Shown here: positions 51,501 to 59,357 of the stretch, piece by piece | Position numbering within the stretch: the stretch's first letter is position 1 | Layout of the letters: every line of letters starts with the position of its first letter | Source of the DNA: Selenomonas sp963528755 | GTDB lineage: Bacteria; Bacillota; Negativicutes; Selenomonadales; Selenomonadaceae | Reading direction: 5' to 3' | Assembly (NCBI RefSeq): GCF_963528755.1 | Contig: NZ_CAURXA010000004.1 | Span: forward strand, 62,001 to 126,000 | DNA: 64,000 nucleotides | Program-made: the position numbers and the translations under genes | Notes under the pieces: model-generated | Seen by the model: only the letters and a program-made list of their open reading frames with translations | Told to the model about the DNA's origin: nothing | Databases searched by the model: none

Positions 51501-53625
51501 GGCGGCGGGCATCGACCGCGCACGCGTCAATATGGAAGGCCATACGGCAGAGTACCTCGCGGCATACGGCGAGGTCGATATCGCGCTCGATACATTTCCA
51601 TACCCGGGCGGTGGTACGACGTGCGACGCACTCTACATGGGCGTGCCCGTCGTCACGCGGGCAGGCGTGCGCCATGGCGCACGCTTCGGCGTGAGCATTT
51701 TGGCAAATCTCGGTCTTGTCGACGCTTGCTGTGCGCATACGGCGGACGAATATGTGGAGAAAGCGTGTGCGCTTGCCGCTGATGTACAGGCGCTCGCCGT
51801 CCTACGGCGTACCTTGCGCACGCGCATGGAGGCGTCTCCCCTCATGGACGCCGCGCGCTACATGCTCGATCTCGAAGCGGCGTATGAAAAGATCTGGGCG
51901 CATCGGCTCGGAGAAGATGAGGGAGAGGTACGCAAGGCGCTTGTGCTCAAGATGGAAAAAGAGACGGATGCGGCCTTCAACGCACGCGATTGGCGGCGTT
52001 TTCTCTCTGTCGCCGCACGTCTTATGGCTCTCCATTCTGCCTCGGGGCGGCTCTTGATGAGCATGGGCTTTGCCGCCCTGCAGCTGCAGCAAGTGGCACG
52101 GGCACGCCTTTATCTTGAAATGGCGCTTGAGAAGGCGCAGGAGGAAGAGCCGGAAATCCTGCAGCTTCTCGCCGAAGCGCAGAAGCTGTCGGGCGATCAT
52201 AAGGCGGCGCTCGCGAGTTTGAAAAAGGCGGCTGCGCTGACGGAAAAGACGCACGAGACGCGCCCCTTCCGCTATCGTCTTGCGCTTGCACATGGTCATG
52301 CCGCATACATGCTCGGCCATGCCGACGAGGCTGCTGCAGCCTATCGGGAGGCTTCCGACTTAGCAGAGAATCTTCGCGCACGCACGGCAGCCTACAGCTC
52401 GCATCTGCTCGCTTTGCACAATACAGCGATTGGGCGGGAGGCGCTTTTTGCTGCGCATCGAGATTATGAGAGGATTCTAGAAGGGATCGAGCCGCTTGCC
52501 GCGCGAATTTTACAGACACGCAGCAAGATTCGCATCGGCTACGTGTCGCCCGATTTTCGCCGACACGTCATGTTCTCCTTCATCTACGGCCTTTTCGTAC
52601 GCTTCGACCGTATGCATTTTGAGATCTATGCGTATTCGCTCGCAGAGGAGGAGGACGGCTTCACCGCTGCCCTAAAGGAGCACGCGACGGCATGGCGTGA
52701 GATGGCGGGACTTTCCTATGCTGAAATTGCCGAAAGGATTCGTGTCGATGAGATCGATGTCCTCGTCGACCTCGCAGGGCACAGCGCGGGCGGCGCACTC
52801 CCCATATTCTGCTATCGTCCCGCTCCCGTGCAGGTTTCGGGTCTTGGCTATGTCAATACGACGGGGCTTTCCTCGGTCGATTACTTCCTCACGGACGATA
52901 TCGTCGACCCGCCGGGAAGACATGATGCGTTCTTCACGGAAGAGCCTGTATGCCTGACGAGCCAGTTCCTCTACACGGCGAAGAGCGATGTGCCGGATCC
53001 TTCGAGTGCACCATGCAGACCATGCAGAGTGAAAGGATATATCGTTTTCGGTGTTTTCAACCACTGGTACAAGGTCACGGAAGAAATGCTCTTTTGCTGG
53101 CGCGAGATCTTGGAGCGCGTGCCGAAGAGTCGTCTGCTCATCAAGTGCCAGGAGCTTTTTGCGCCAGAGATGCGAGAAGAGGTGCTGCGTCGCATGGTAA
53201 AGGCGAAGATCGACATTGAGCGTGTCGACCTGGAGCCTGCGACGAGCGACTACATGGAGCGATACAGGACGGTCGACATCGCGCTCGACACCTACCCATA
53301 CCCGGGTGGCGGCACGACGTGTGACGCGCTCTACATGGGCGTGCCCGTCGTCACGCGCTATGGCAGGCGGCGCGGCTCGCGCTTCGGACTGTCGCTGCTG
53401 AAGAACGTGGGCGTTTCGGAGCTTGCCGCTGCTGACGCGAGGTCGTACATTGAGAAAGCCGTGGCGCTCGCTCATGATGCAGATCTTCTCGATCAGCTGC
53501 ATCGGACTCTTCGTGCACATCTTGCTGCCTCGCCCGTCATGCAGGCTGCGCACTATATGGAGGAGTTGGAACGTTTCTATTGCACGGCAGTCGAACGAAA
53601 GAAGGAGGAGTCGGACGAAGGATGA
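48568..53625 (+). CDS. Giant protein with three tandem GT41 (O-GlcNAc-transferase-like) modules
   Basis: A 1685-residue protein built from three ~560-residue units, each of TPR-like helices followed by a GT41 domain. Unit starts of the catalytic part are KIRIGYISPD (residue 200), KIRVGYISPD (758) and KIRIGYVSPD (1320). Each keeps the histidine matching the key His of human OGT (213, 771, 1333), the (V/L)DLAGH motif, HRPAPVQ-type loop, the lysine in F(N/A)xxxK and the UDP loop YPGGGTT. GT41 enzymes add HexNAc to Ser/Thr of proteins; bacterial relatives modify flagellin or adhesins. ATG 48568 follows AAAAGGGG and overlaps the upstream gene by 32 bases. Confidence 0.88.
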   Translation: MAGKEEKEKNRLRERIGDCLAVRDFDGAMDAVRELAEDKSAEAEALGAAASIHIEAGDFAGAVPLVAALLQKEPQSVYGAFLHARILFAEGKPLSAYDALTSLLKREEGLAPIYVEKVCNLLGQTARIMGLAEEAAAAYKKAASAAETFELRRMEWSNVLFALHFLRVPQQEVYRAHCAYAELFRDVPPFLHRLRQKRRKIRIGYISPDLRRHVVLRFAEALFTHYDAERFEVYCYQNGPEDEESRRIMHLVDKWHNISPLSPSEAARRIYEDGIDVLVDLAGHTRGTALPVLAHRPAPVQMSGIGYFATTGLPAVDYMIGDVWLDGAPAGIKEAPFFTEKLLVLAHTHLCYTPEADAPPAGAAPCLRKGFVTFGSFNAFAKASDETLAVWAQILAAVPNARLLLKSAAFSSEEGCVAALERLQAAGIEPARAELRPDTREYLHEYHDVDIALDPFPYPGGGTTFDALYMGVPVVTLKGDSHGARFGFSILANLGLEDLAAADAASYVEKAVALAKDAELLAALHGNLRSMMENSPLMDGASYVAALEAGYETTLAAHDATETLPSPEEAARLAIALKRFFAAGDLRQALAAADALLAAGRASRDVWRLLAGLYVDAEEGENAARAAGLYLADKADSFGFLLRARAVFLLGRWRDALEDARRALALGTLSRGEQVLAHNLVARICRSMGEIEEALCAEKAAFDVADTLEDKAASWSNYLFALHYVEREPRFLLDAARRYGELFKDVPRWKGTPKRREKIRVGYISPDFTFHIVALFSFAFFTHFDKTRFEVFGYSLAGENAMAEELSSHASAWRYVGGETPAEIAERIRADEIDILFDLAGHSANNALPVLALRPAPVQISGIGYFDTTGLSAVDYFLTDVHTDPVGENDACFTEKLLRLPESHLCYRARGKSRIAPLPAREKGCITFGCFNNFAKVTDQVLHLWAKILRTVPRSRLFLKTAAFDAADGRQEALRRIEAAGIDRARVNMEGHTAEYLAAYGEVDIALDTFPYPGGGTTCDALYMGVPVVTRAGVRHGARFGVSILANLGLVDACCAHTADEYVEKACALAADVQALAVLRRTLRTRMEASPLMDAARYMLDLEAAYEKIWAHRLGEDEGEVRKALVLKMEKETDAAFNARDWRRFLSVAARLMALHSASGRLLMSMGFAALQLQQVARARLYLEMALEKAQEEEPEILQLLAEAQKLSGDHKAALASLKKAAALTEKTHETRPFRYRLALAHGHAAYMLGHADEAAAAYREASDLAENLRARTAAYSSHLLALHNTAIGREALFAAHRDYERILEGIEPLAARILQTRSKIRIGYVSPDFRRHVMFSFIYGLFVRFDRMHFEIYAYSLAEEEDGFTAALKEHATAWREMAGLSYAEIAERIRVDEIDVLVDLAGHSAGGALPIFCYRPAPVQVSGLGYVNTTGLSSVDYFLTDDIVDPPGRHDAFFTEEPVCLTSQFLYTAKSDVPDPSSAPCRPCRVKGYIVFGVFNHWYKVTEEMLFCWREILERVPKSRLLIKCQELFAPEMREEVLRRMVKAKIDIERVDLEPATSDYMERYRTVDIALDTYPYPGGGTTCDALYMGVPVVTRYGRRRGSRFGLSLLKNVGVSELAAADARSYIEKAVALAHDADLLDQLHRTLRAHLAASPVMQAAHYMEELERFYCTAVERKKEESDEG

Positions 53626-55085
53626 AAGATTTTTCAAAAATCGCTGGAGAGCTTGCTGTTTTGCAGGACAAGGGGAGATGGGAGGCGGGAATCGAGCGCG
53701 TAGAATACCTGCTTAGAAGGCGTGCGTCAGAGCTTGAACGCGGTGAGAAGAGTTTCCTCTGCGGCAGGCTCGGCTACTTCCTGCATTTCGTTGGCCGCAT
53801 CGAGAAGGCGGCTGCTGCTTATCAAGAGGCGGTCGCCCTTGCGCCGTACCTTGCACAGCAGAGAAAGCTCTACAGTGACTACCTCATGATTTGTCACTAT
53901 CTGCCGCAGATCGGTGACGAGGAGCTTGCCATACGCCATTTCACCTATAATCAGTTTTTCCGTTCGGAGGAGGAACTGTATCACGAGCGAGAGCTTCACC
54001 GCCGCCACGAGAAGATCCGGGTAGGCTACCTCTCGTCGAACTTCAAGACGCACATCATGAGCTGCTTCATGATGCAGCTGCTCGCCATCGCTGACCGCAG
54101 TCGTTTCGAGGTCTATTGCTACGACTTTGGCAACGATTCTGATGCAGCGGCCGAGCAGATGAGATCCTTCGGTAACATTTGGCGCAGCATCGCCCTGCCT
54201 GAGGCTAAGGATCGCGCACGGGCGATTGCTGCAGATGAGATCGATATTCTCTTCGATCTCAGTGGCCATACGGACGGCGGACATGGTTTGGCGACGCTTG
54301 GCTACAAGGCGGCGCCCGTGCAGCTCACGGGAATCGGCTACATGAGCACGTCGGGGCTCAAGGCGGTCGACTACTGCCTGTCGGATATTTTTCTAGACCC
54401 AGAGGGCAAGGGCGATGCGTATTTCTCTGAAAAACTTCTGCGCCTTCCACATTCACACTTCTGCTATACGCCGTTCGAAGCCGTGTTCAAAAGTACGATT
54501 GACTGGCAGCCGCATGAACGAGTGGTGTTCGGCTGCTTCAATAACTCCGCAAAAGTTTCCGACGATATGCTGCGTCTCTGGCACACGCTCCTTATGCGTG
54601 TGCCAGACTCCAAGCTTGTGCTGAAGGCGTGGAAGCCTAAGAACTTGCGCAAAAGGGCGCTTTCTCTCGGCTATCGTCCCGATCAGATCGAGGTGCGCCC
54701 CATGACGCTCGACTATATCCACGAGTATATGGACATGGATATAGCGCTCGATACCTTTCCCTATACGGGTGGCGGCACGACGTGCGAGGCACTCTACATG
54801 GGAACGCCCGTCATCACGCTCGCGGGCACGCGCCATGGCACACGCTTCGGATTGTCGCTTCTGGAAAATGTCGGCCTTGGCGAACTGGCGGCACAGACTC
54901 CGCCAGAATATATCGAAAAAGCTGCGGCGCTCGCTTCGGACAGAGAATTGCTGACAGCGCTGCACCGAAACCTGCGTCCCATGATGCAGCGATCTCCTGT
55001 GATGGACGGCAGAGGCTATGTGCGTGAGGTCGAGACGATGTATGAGAAGATTTGGAAGGAATGGCTCGATGGGGAGAATCGTTGA
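53622..55085 (+). CDS. Single-module GT41 (SPINDLY/OGT-like) glycosyltransferase
   Basis: A 487-residue protein. Short TPR-like N-terminus (~1-120), then KIRVGYLSSNFKTHIM (OGT-type His144), LFDLSGHTDGG, AAPVQLTGIGYMSTSGL, GCFNNSAKVSDDMLRLW (lysine) and FPYTGGGTTCEALYMGTPVITLAG. All catalytic positions are present. It likely O-glycosylates a protein acceptor. ATG 53622 overlaps the stop of the triple-module gene (ATGA). No terminator follows, but a new promoter appears at 55115. Confidence 0.85.
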   Translation: MKDFSKIAGELAVLQDKGRWEAGIERVEYLLRRRASELERGEKSFLCGRLGYFLHFVGRIEKAAAAYQEAVALAPYLAQQRKLYSDYLMICHYLPQIGDEELAIRHFTYNQFFRSEEELYHERELHRRHEKIRVGYLSSNFKTHIMSCFMMQLLAIADRSRFEVYCYDFGNDSDAAAEQMRSFGNIWRSIALPEAKDRARAIAADEIDILFDLSGHTDGGHGLATLGYKAAPVQLTGIGYMSTSGLKAVDYCLSDIFLDPEGKGDAYFSEKLLRLPHSHFCYTPFEAVFKSTIDWQPHERVVFGCFNNSAKVSDDMLRLWHTLLMRVPDSKLVLKAWKPKNLRKRALSLGYRPDQIEVRPMTLDYIHEYMDMDIALDTFPYTGGGTTCEALYMGTPVITLAGTRHGTRFGLSLLENVGLGELAAQTPPEYIEKAAALASDRELLTALHRNLRPMMQRSPVMDGRGYVREVETMYEKIWKEWLDGENR

Positions 55086-55114
55086 GGAAAATATTGGCGT
55101 TATTCGTACTTCCT

Positions 55115-55141
55115 TAAGCCTATATCGAGCTTTTTCGATAT
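55115..55141 (+). promoter_or_regulatory. Sigma-28-type promoter inside the glycosyltransferase locus
   Basis: TAAG (55115-55118), 15 bases, TTCGATAT (55134-55141); the flgM site has the same TTCGATA core. A 9-bp inverted repeat (CTATATCGA/TCGATATAG) overlaps it, and a TATAAT at 55154-55159 could add a weak sigma-A promoter. Confidence 0.6.
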
Positions 55142-55190
55142 AGAGACGTATGATATAATGGACGTAAAGGAAATCTAGGAGGAATATATC

Positions 55191-56060
55191 TTGTCAAATT
55201 GGAATACGAGAAATTCGCAGGGAACGGTGATCTCGGCAGATGAGATGAAGCGCAAGCTTGCCGCGCAGATGGCAGATGAAGAGTACGCAAAGGCGCTTGG
55301 CACGGTCGCGGCGATGATTGAAAAGGGGATTAAGGATGCCGACGCCTTTTATGATGCAGCGTACAGCTACTTCATGAGCGGTGACTATGAACGCGCAACA
55401 CAGTGGGTAGATAACACGCTGAGTCTTGTGCCGCATCACGTTAGGGCGCGCATCCTGCTCGCTCGCATCTGCCTCTTGGAAGAGCGCACGTCGGACGGTC
55501 TTGCCATCTTCGAATTCGTGCTGAAAAATTATGCGGCATCCCTTTCGACAGAAGATAAGGAAGACCTTTCCGAGGTGCTCGATTACTATGTTGCGACGAA
55601 GGAAGATGAGATCCGTGCAGGTTATCCCGCCATCGCGCATTTCCTGCAGCTCGATCATGCGGCATCGGAGAAGCAGACGGAGGCATTTCAGCCGTTGGCA
55701 CAGCAGGTGCAGCGCATCGAAATGCCGTTGGCGCAGCAGAAGCAGCCTGTGCAGCAAAGTGCGGCGGATGATGAGAATGAGGCTATGCGCTTGACGCAGG
55801 AAATTCTTGGGAAGGATGTCGCGCTTTCGGAGAAGGTGCGTCTTTTGAATTCGTTCGCAGGGGGGTTCTTCCTCGCAGGTTCTTTCACTGCAGCGAAGCA
55901 TCTCTTAAAGCAAGCGCTTGGTCTCGATGCGCACGATGAGATGACGCTCAAAAACATGGGATATACACTCGCTGCCCTTGGAGAGCGCGATGCAGCGCTG
56001 GAACTTGCTGCTAGGATGAAAGTGCCCGACTTTGGCCTTCTGGTCGCTGTCCGTGGCTGA
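55191..56060 (+). CDS. TPR-repeat protein in the glycosyltransferase locus
   Basis: A 289-residue protein without a catalytic domain. TPR-like helices at ~40-125 (FYDAAYSYFMSGDYERATQWVDNTLSLVPHHVRARILLARICLLEE) and ~215-285 (LLNSFAGGFFLAGSFTAAKHLLKQALGLDAHDEMTLKNMGYTLAALGERDAAL) flank a Gln-rich linker. Start is TTG 55191, placed by AGGAGGAA six bases upstream. It probably acts as a scaffold or acceptor adaptor for the flanking GT41 enzymes; that is inference. Its end overlaps the next gene's likely start. Confidence 0.75.
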   Translation: MSNWNTRNSQGTVISADEMKRKLAAQMADEEYAKALGTVAAMIEKGIKDADAFYDAAYSYFMSGDYERATQWVDNTLSLVPHHVRARILLARICLLEERTSDGLAIFEFVLKNYAASLSTEDKEDLSEVLDYYVATKEDEIRAGYPAIAHFLQLDHAASEKQTEAFQPLAQQVQRIEMPLAQQKQPVQQSAADDENEAMRLTQEILGKDVALSEKVRLLNSFAGGFFLAGSFTAAKHLLKQALGLDAHDEMTLKNMGYTLAALGERDAALELAARMKVPDFGLLVAVRG

Positions 56061-57519
56061 GGCGCATTCTTTTGCGGAGGCGATGACAAGCGTTCGTGCC
56101 CTCCTTGCTGAAGGCAGGGGAGGAGTCGCGCTTGAGGCGCTGCGCCGCTTGGCGCGAGCGCCTCTTTCGCCGCGTGCCGCCTTCGAACTGGCGGCGGCGA
56201 AAGCATCTGCCTACACCGCCTTGGGCGATGCACACGGAGTCGTCGAGGCGTACCGTGCAGCATGCTCGTCGGGCGGTGCTCTGCCGGAAGAACATCGCAT
56301 GGCGTACAGCAATTATCTCTTTGCACTTCACTACTTGCCGGGTGTGGAAGATGCCCGGCTTTTTCGTGAACACTGCGGCTTTGCGGCGCTTTTTGAGGGC
56401 GTGAGGCAATATGCGCACGATGCGCTGCTTCACCGCCATGAGAGATTGCGCATCGGATATATTTCGCCGGATTTCGCCATGCAGATCAATGCTTTCTTCA
56501 TCATGCCGCTTCTTGTTCATCGGACGAAGGAGCGCTTTGAGGTCTACTGCTATGACACGCGCGGCGCAGGTGACAGCGTGACGGAGCAGATGCGCTCTCT
56601 CGCGGATGTCTGGCGAGATGTGTCGTCTTTGCCTGCAGCGGAGCAGGCGGCGTGCATCCACGCGGACGAGATAGACATCCTCGTCGATCTTTCCGGTCAT
56701 GCAGCGGGCGGAGAAACTCTCGCCGCTCTCGCCCATCGCCCCGCTCCCGTGCAGGTGACGGCGATCGGCTGGTTCGATACGACGGGACTGCCTGCGATCG
56801 ATTATGTGCTTGCCGACCGCTTTTCGGCTACGGCAGACAACGAAGAGCTTTTCCTCGAAAAAACGCTGCGTTTGCACGATCACTCCCTGCTCTGTTACAT
56901 GCCGCCGTCCTCGGTGCAGTATGTGACGAAGCGGCGCGAGCGACACGCGGCGCCGGTGTTCGGCAGCTTTAATAACTTTTACAAGATTACGCACGAGCAG
57001 CTTCTTCTTTGGCGTGAGATTGTAGAGCGTGTGACGGGCGCACGCCTCGTGCTCAAGAATACGGCAGACAGCGAGGTGCAGGAGCGCCGCATGCGCCGCA
57101 TGGCGAAGCGTGCGGGATTCGCCGAGGGAATGGTCGAATTTCGGCGTGCGTCGAGCGATTACCTCGCGCAGTATCTCGACATCGATATTGCGCTCGACAC
57201 CTACCCGTATCCAGGTGGCGGCACGACATGCGACGCGCTCTACATGGGCGTGCCTGTCGTCACGCGCTATGGCAGGCGCTTCGGCTCGCGCTTTGGCCTG
57301 AGTCTTTTGTCGGCTGCAGGGCTTTCGGAGCTTGCGGCAGCGACGCCTGAGGAGTATGCGGCGAAGGCCGTGTCGCTCGCTCGTGATACGGAACTTCTGA
57401 CTGCGCTGCACGAGACTTTGCGTGTGCGTATGGAGGCGTCGCCTTTGATGGATGGCGCTGGCTATGCGCGCGAGGTTGAGGCGCTCTATGAAGAAGCGTG
57501 GCGGGCATGGCTGCAATAG
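56053..57519 (+). CDS. GT41-like glycosyltransferase with the key His replaced by Gln
   Basis: A 488-residue protein with TPR-like N-terminus and GT41 domain: LRIGYISPDFAMQINAFF, LVDLSGHAAGGETLAALAHRPAPVQVTAIGW, GSFNNFYKITHEQLLLW (Lys311), YPYPGGGTTCDALYMGVPVVTRYGRR. The histidine found at the corresponding place in the other four modules is Gln144 here. In human OGT loss of this His abolishes activity, so this protein may be inactive, structural or use another mechanism. The start is uncertain: GTG 56053 (overlapping the previous stop) or ATG 56083, where GGAGG lies very close. Confidence 0.8.
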   Translation: MAEAHSFAEAMTSVRALLAEGRGGVALEALRRLARAPLSPRAAFELAAAKASAYTALGDAHGVVEAYRAACSSGGALPEEHRMAYSNYLFALHYLPGVEDARLFREHCGFAALFEGVRQYAHDALLHRHERLRIGYISPDFAMQINAFFIMPLLVHRTKERFEVYCYDTRGAGDSVTEQMRSLADVWRDVSSLPAAEQAACIHADEIDILVDLSGHAAGGETLAALAHRPAPVQVTAIGWFDTTGLPAIDYVLADRFSATADNEELFLEKTLRLHDHSLLCYMPPSSVQYVTKRRERHAAPVFGSFNNFYKITHEQLLLWREIVERVTGARLVLKNTADSEVQERRMRRMAKRAGFAEGMVEFRRASSDYLAQYLDIDIALDTYPYPGGGTTCDALYMGVPVVTRYGRRFGSRFGLSLLSAAGLSELAAATPEEYAAKAVSLARDTELLTALHETLRVRMEASPLMDGAGYAREVEALYEEAWRAWLQ

Positions 57520-57549
57520 GGAAAGCACCGTAGGAGGAGATGCGAGGGA

Positions 57550-59319
57550 ATGAACAAGATTATCGCTATATCCCTGGTCGCGGACTGTGCTGACATCATC
57601 GAAAGCTTCGTGCGTCACACGCTGACGTATGCGGATGAGATGCTCGTGGTCGACCATGCGGCGACGGACGGCACGGGAGATGTCCTGCACGCACTTCAAG
57701 AGGAAGGACTGCCCCTTTGCATTGAGCGCTACGAGGCGGCGGAACTTCGCCATGACGAGATTATGACGGCTCTGATGCACAGGGCGTTTGACGAGTATGA
57801 TGCCGACATCGTCGTTCCTGTTGATGCCGATGAGTTTCTCGTAACACAGGACGCGGCGAAACCTTGCCGTGCTGTCCTCTCGCATCTGCGCACCGATGTG
57901 ACATTCTGCGCATGGCATTGGATGTACGAGTTGGAAAAACCGGAAGAAGATACAGGAAGATTCCTGCTCTCGCGCCCGTTGCGGCGAAAGAAGCGGCATG
58001 AGCCGGTACAAAAGGCGATCGTTGGGCGCGAGGCTGCACGTTCGTATCCGTTGTTGGCGCAGGGCACGCACTATCTCTACCGCATGGAAGGAGAGGAGCG
58101 CGTGCCGGCGCCTGCGCTCCCCATCAGCTTCCTGCACTTCGCGCATTTCCAATGGCGCGGCACCCTGCATACGGCGGTCAAGGTCCTGAACGGCTGGATT
58201 GGCAATGCGGCGAAGTATTCCGTGCACACGGCGCGCTGCTATTATTGGAAGGAGCACTTCGACACGGTATTCGAGGGCAGAGTGCCGCCCGTCGCACTTT
58301 CGCCGGAGGAAAGCGAGGCAGTGCAGGGATTGGTCTTGCCGCAGGGACAGATTGAACTGCGCTATACAAAAGGTGCGGCATTCTCTCCACTGCAGAGCCT
58401 GATGCGTCTATCTGAGCAGCTCGCGCAGGATTTTGCCGAGGAGCGTGTGCTTGCGCGCCGGAGGCTCGTGAGCATTGTCGTGCCGTATCTTGGGAACTTT
58501 TCTTTATGGCAGCGTTCTTTGGAAAGCGCTGCAGCACAGACGTATCCGCATATCGAAGTCGTTGCGCTTGATTTCGTAGGCGATGAAGCGCGCCTGCAGG
58601 AATCTCTGGAGGCTTTGGGAGCGCCGCATGGAATTGTTCCCGCCGTCTCTTCGGGATGGGGCGCACGGCTTTCCAGCACGGTGCGCGGAGCATACGTTCA
58701 ATGGATCGTCCCCGGCGACCGGCTTCTTGCTGAGAAGGTCGTGCGGATGGTGACGACTTTGGAACTTGACGATGAACTTGATTTCGTAATTGCCGATCCA
58801 GAAGAAGCGGCGAATGAAGAGAATGATGCGTTGGAGCGCTTCGCCTTCCGCATGAGGCAGTCGCACTGCATCGTCGCCTCTGGCGCATGGCATCGCAGTT
58901 TCGTGCTCTCGGAAGGACGTTCGCCCGCAGGGGGGCTGTCGGGTACACTGCTGCGCCGCAGCGTGCTGGACGAGTGCGCGTGGTTGGAACCGGCGTTCTT
59001 CCAGGGACGCTTCTTCCCTCTGGCAGCGTTTGTCCTGCTCTTCCAAACGCGGGCGGATTTCCGTGCCGGTGTCTTCGAGATTCCTTTGCTCGCCCGCGGA
59101 ATGCAGGACGCAGGCGAGATTTTATGGCATCCGGCGGAATGGGCGGCATTGCTCCTTTCGTGCGACGGCGAGGTTGACATGACGGCACGAAAGAGCGCTA
59201 GGGAGGCTCTGGCGCAGCAAGCGCAGGATATCTTTTCGCGCGAAGCTCTTTGTAGCAGAGCAGACTTTGCGTGTGCGCGCCGCGTGTTTGAGGAACTTTT
59301 TGCGGCTCTTCCCGAATGA
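57550..59319 (+). CDS. Two-domain GT-A glycosyltransferase, second domain lacking DxD
   Basis: A 589-residue protein. The N-terminal domain (IIAISLVADCADIIESFVRHTLTYADEMLVVDHAATDGT, metal motif VPVDADEFL near residue 92) is like the Glyco_tranf_2_4 group. From ~306 a second GT2 fold starts VSIVVPYLGNFSLWQRSLESAAAQTYPHIEVVALD, but where DxD is expected it reads WIVPGDRLL. Only the first domain is therefore likely to be catalytic. Overlaps the downstream frame by four bases. Confidence 0.8.
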   Translation: MNKIIAISLVADCADIIESFVRHTLTYADEMLVVDHAATDGTGDVLHALQEEGLPLCIERYEAAELRHDEIMTALMHRAFDEYDADIVVPVDADEFLVTQDAAKPCRAVLSHLRTDVTFCAWHWMYELEKPEEDTGRFLLSRPLRRKKRHEPVQKAIVGREAARSYPLLAQGTHYLYRMEGEERVPAPALPISFLHFAHFQWRGTLHTAVKVLNGWIGNAAKYSVHTARCYYWKEHFDTVFEGRVPPVALSPEESEAVQGLVLPQGQIELRYTKGAAFSPLQSLMRLSEQLAQDFAEERVLARRRLVSIVVPYLGNFSLWQRSLESAAAQTYPHIEVVALDFVGDEARLQESLEALGAPHGIVPAVSSGWGARLSSTVRGAYVQWIVPGDRLLAEKVVRMVTTLELDDELDFVIADPEEAANEENDALERFAFRMRQSHCIVASGAWHRSFVLSEGRSPAGGLSGTLLRRSVLDECAWLEPAFFQGRFFPLAAFVLLFQTRADFRAGVFEIPLLARGMQDAGEILWHPAEWAALLLSCDGEVDMTARKSAREALAQQAQDIFSREALCSRADFACARRVFEELFAALPE

Positions 59320-59357
59320 GGCGCTGTTCCCGAAGGCAAAGGAGGATGACCGAGATT

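Noticed and set aside
55120..55143. Inverted repeat CTATATCGA/TCGATATAG as terminator of the GT41 gene
   Set aside because: No T run follows, and it overlaps a well-spaced sigma-28-type promoter, which explains the CGATA content better.
56011..58257. 748-codon open frame on the minus strand
   Set aside because: It lies wholly antisense to a GT41 and a GT2 gene with clear motifs. Long antisense frames are expected in this GC-rich DNA.
42039..59319. Capsule or O-antigen biosynthesis locus
   Set aside because: No Wzx, Wzy, Wzz or priming phosphotransferase is seen, and the glycosyltransferases carry TPR-like regions and sigma-28-type promoters. A protein acceptor is the better reading, though not proven.
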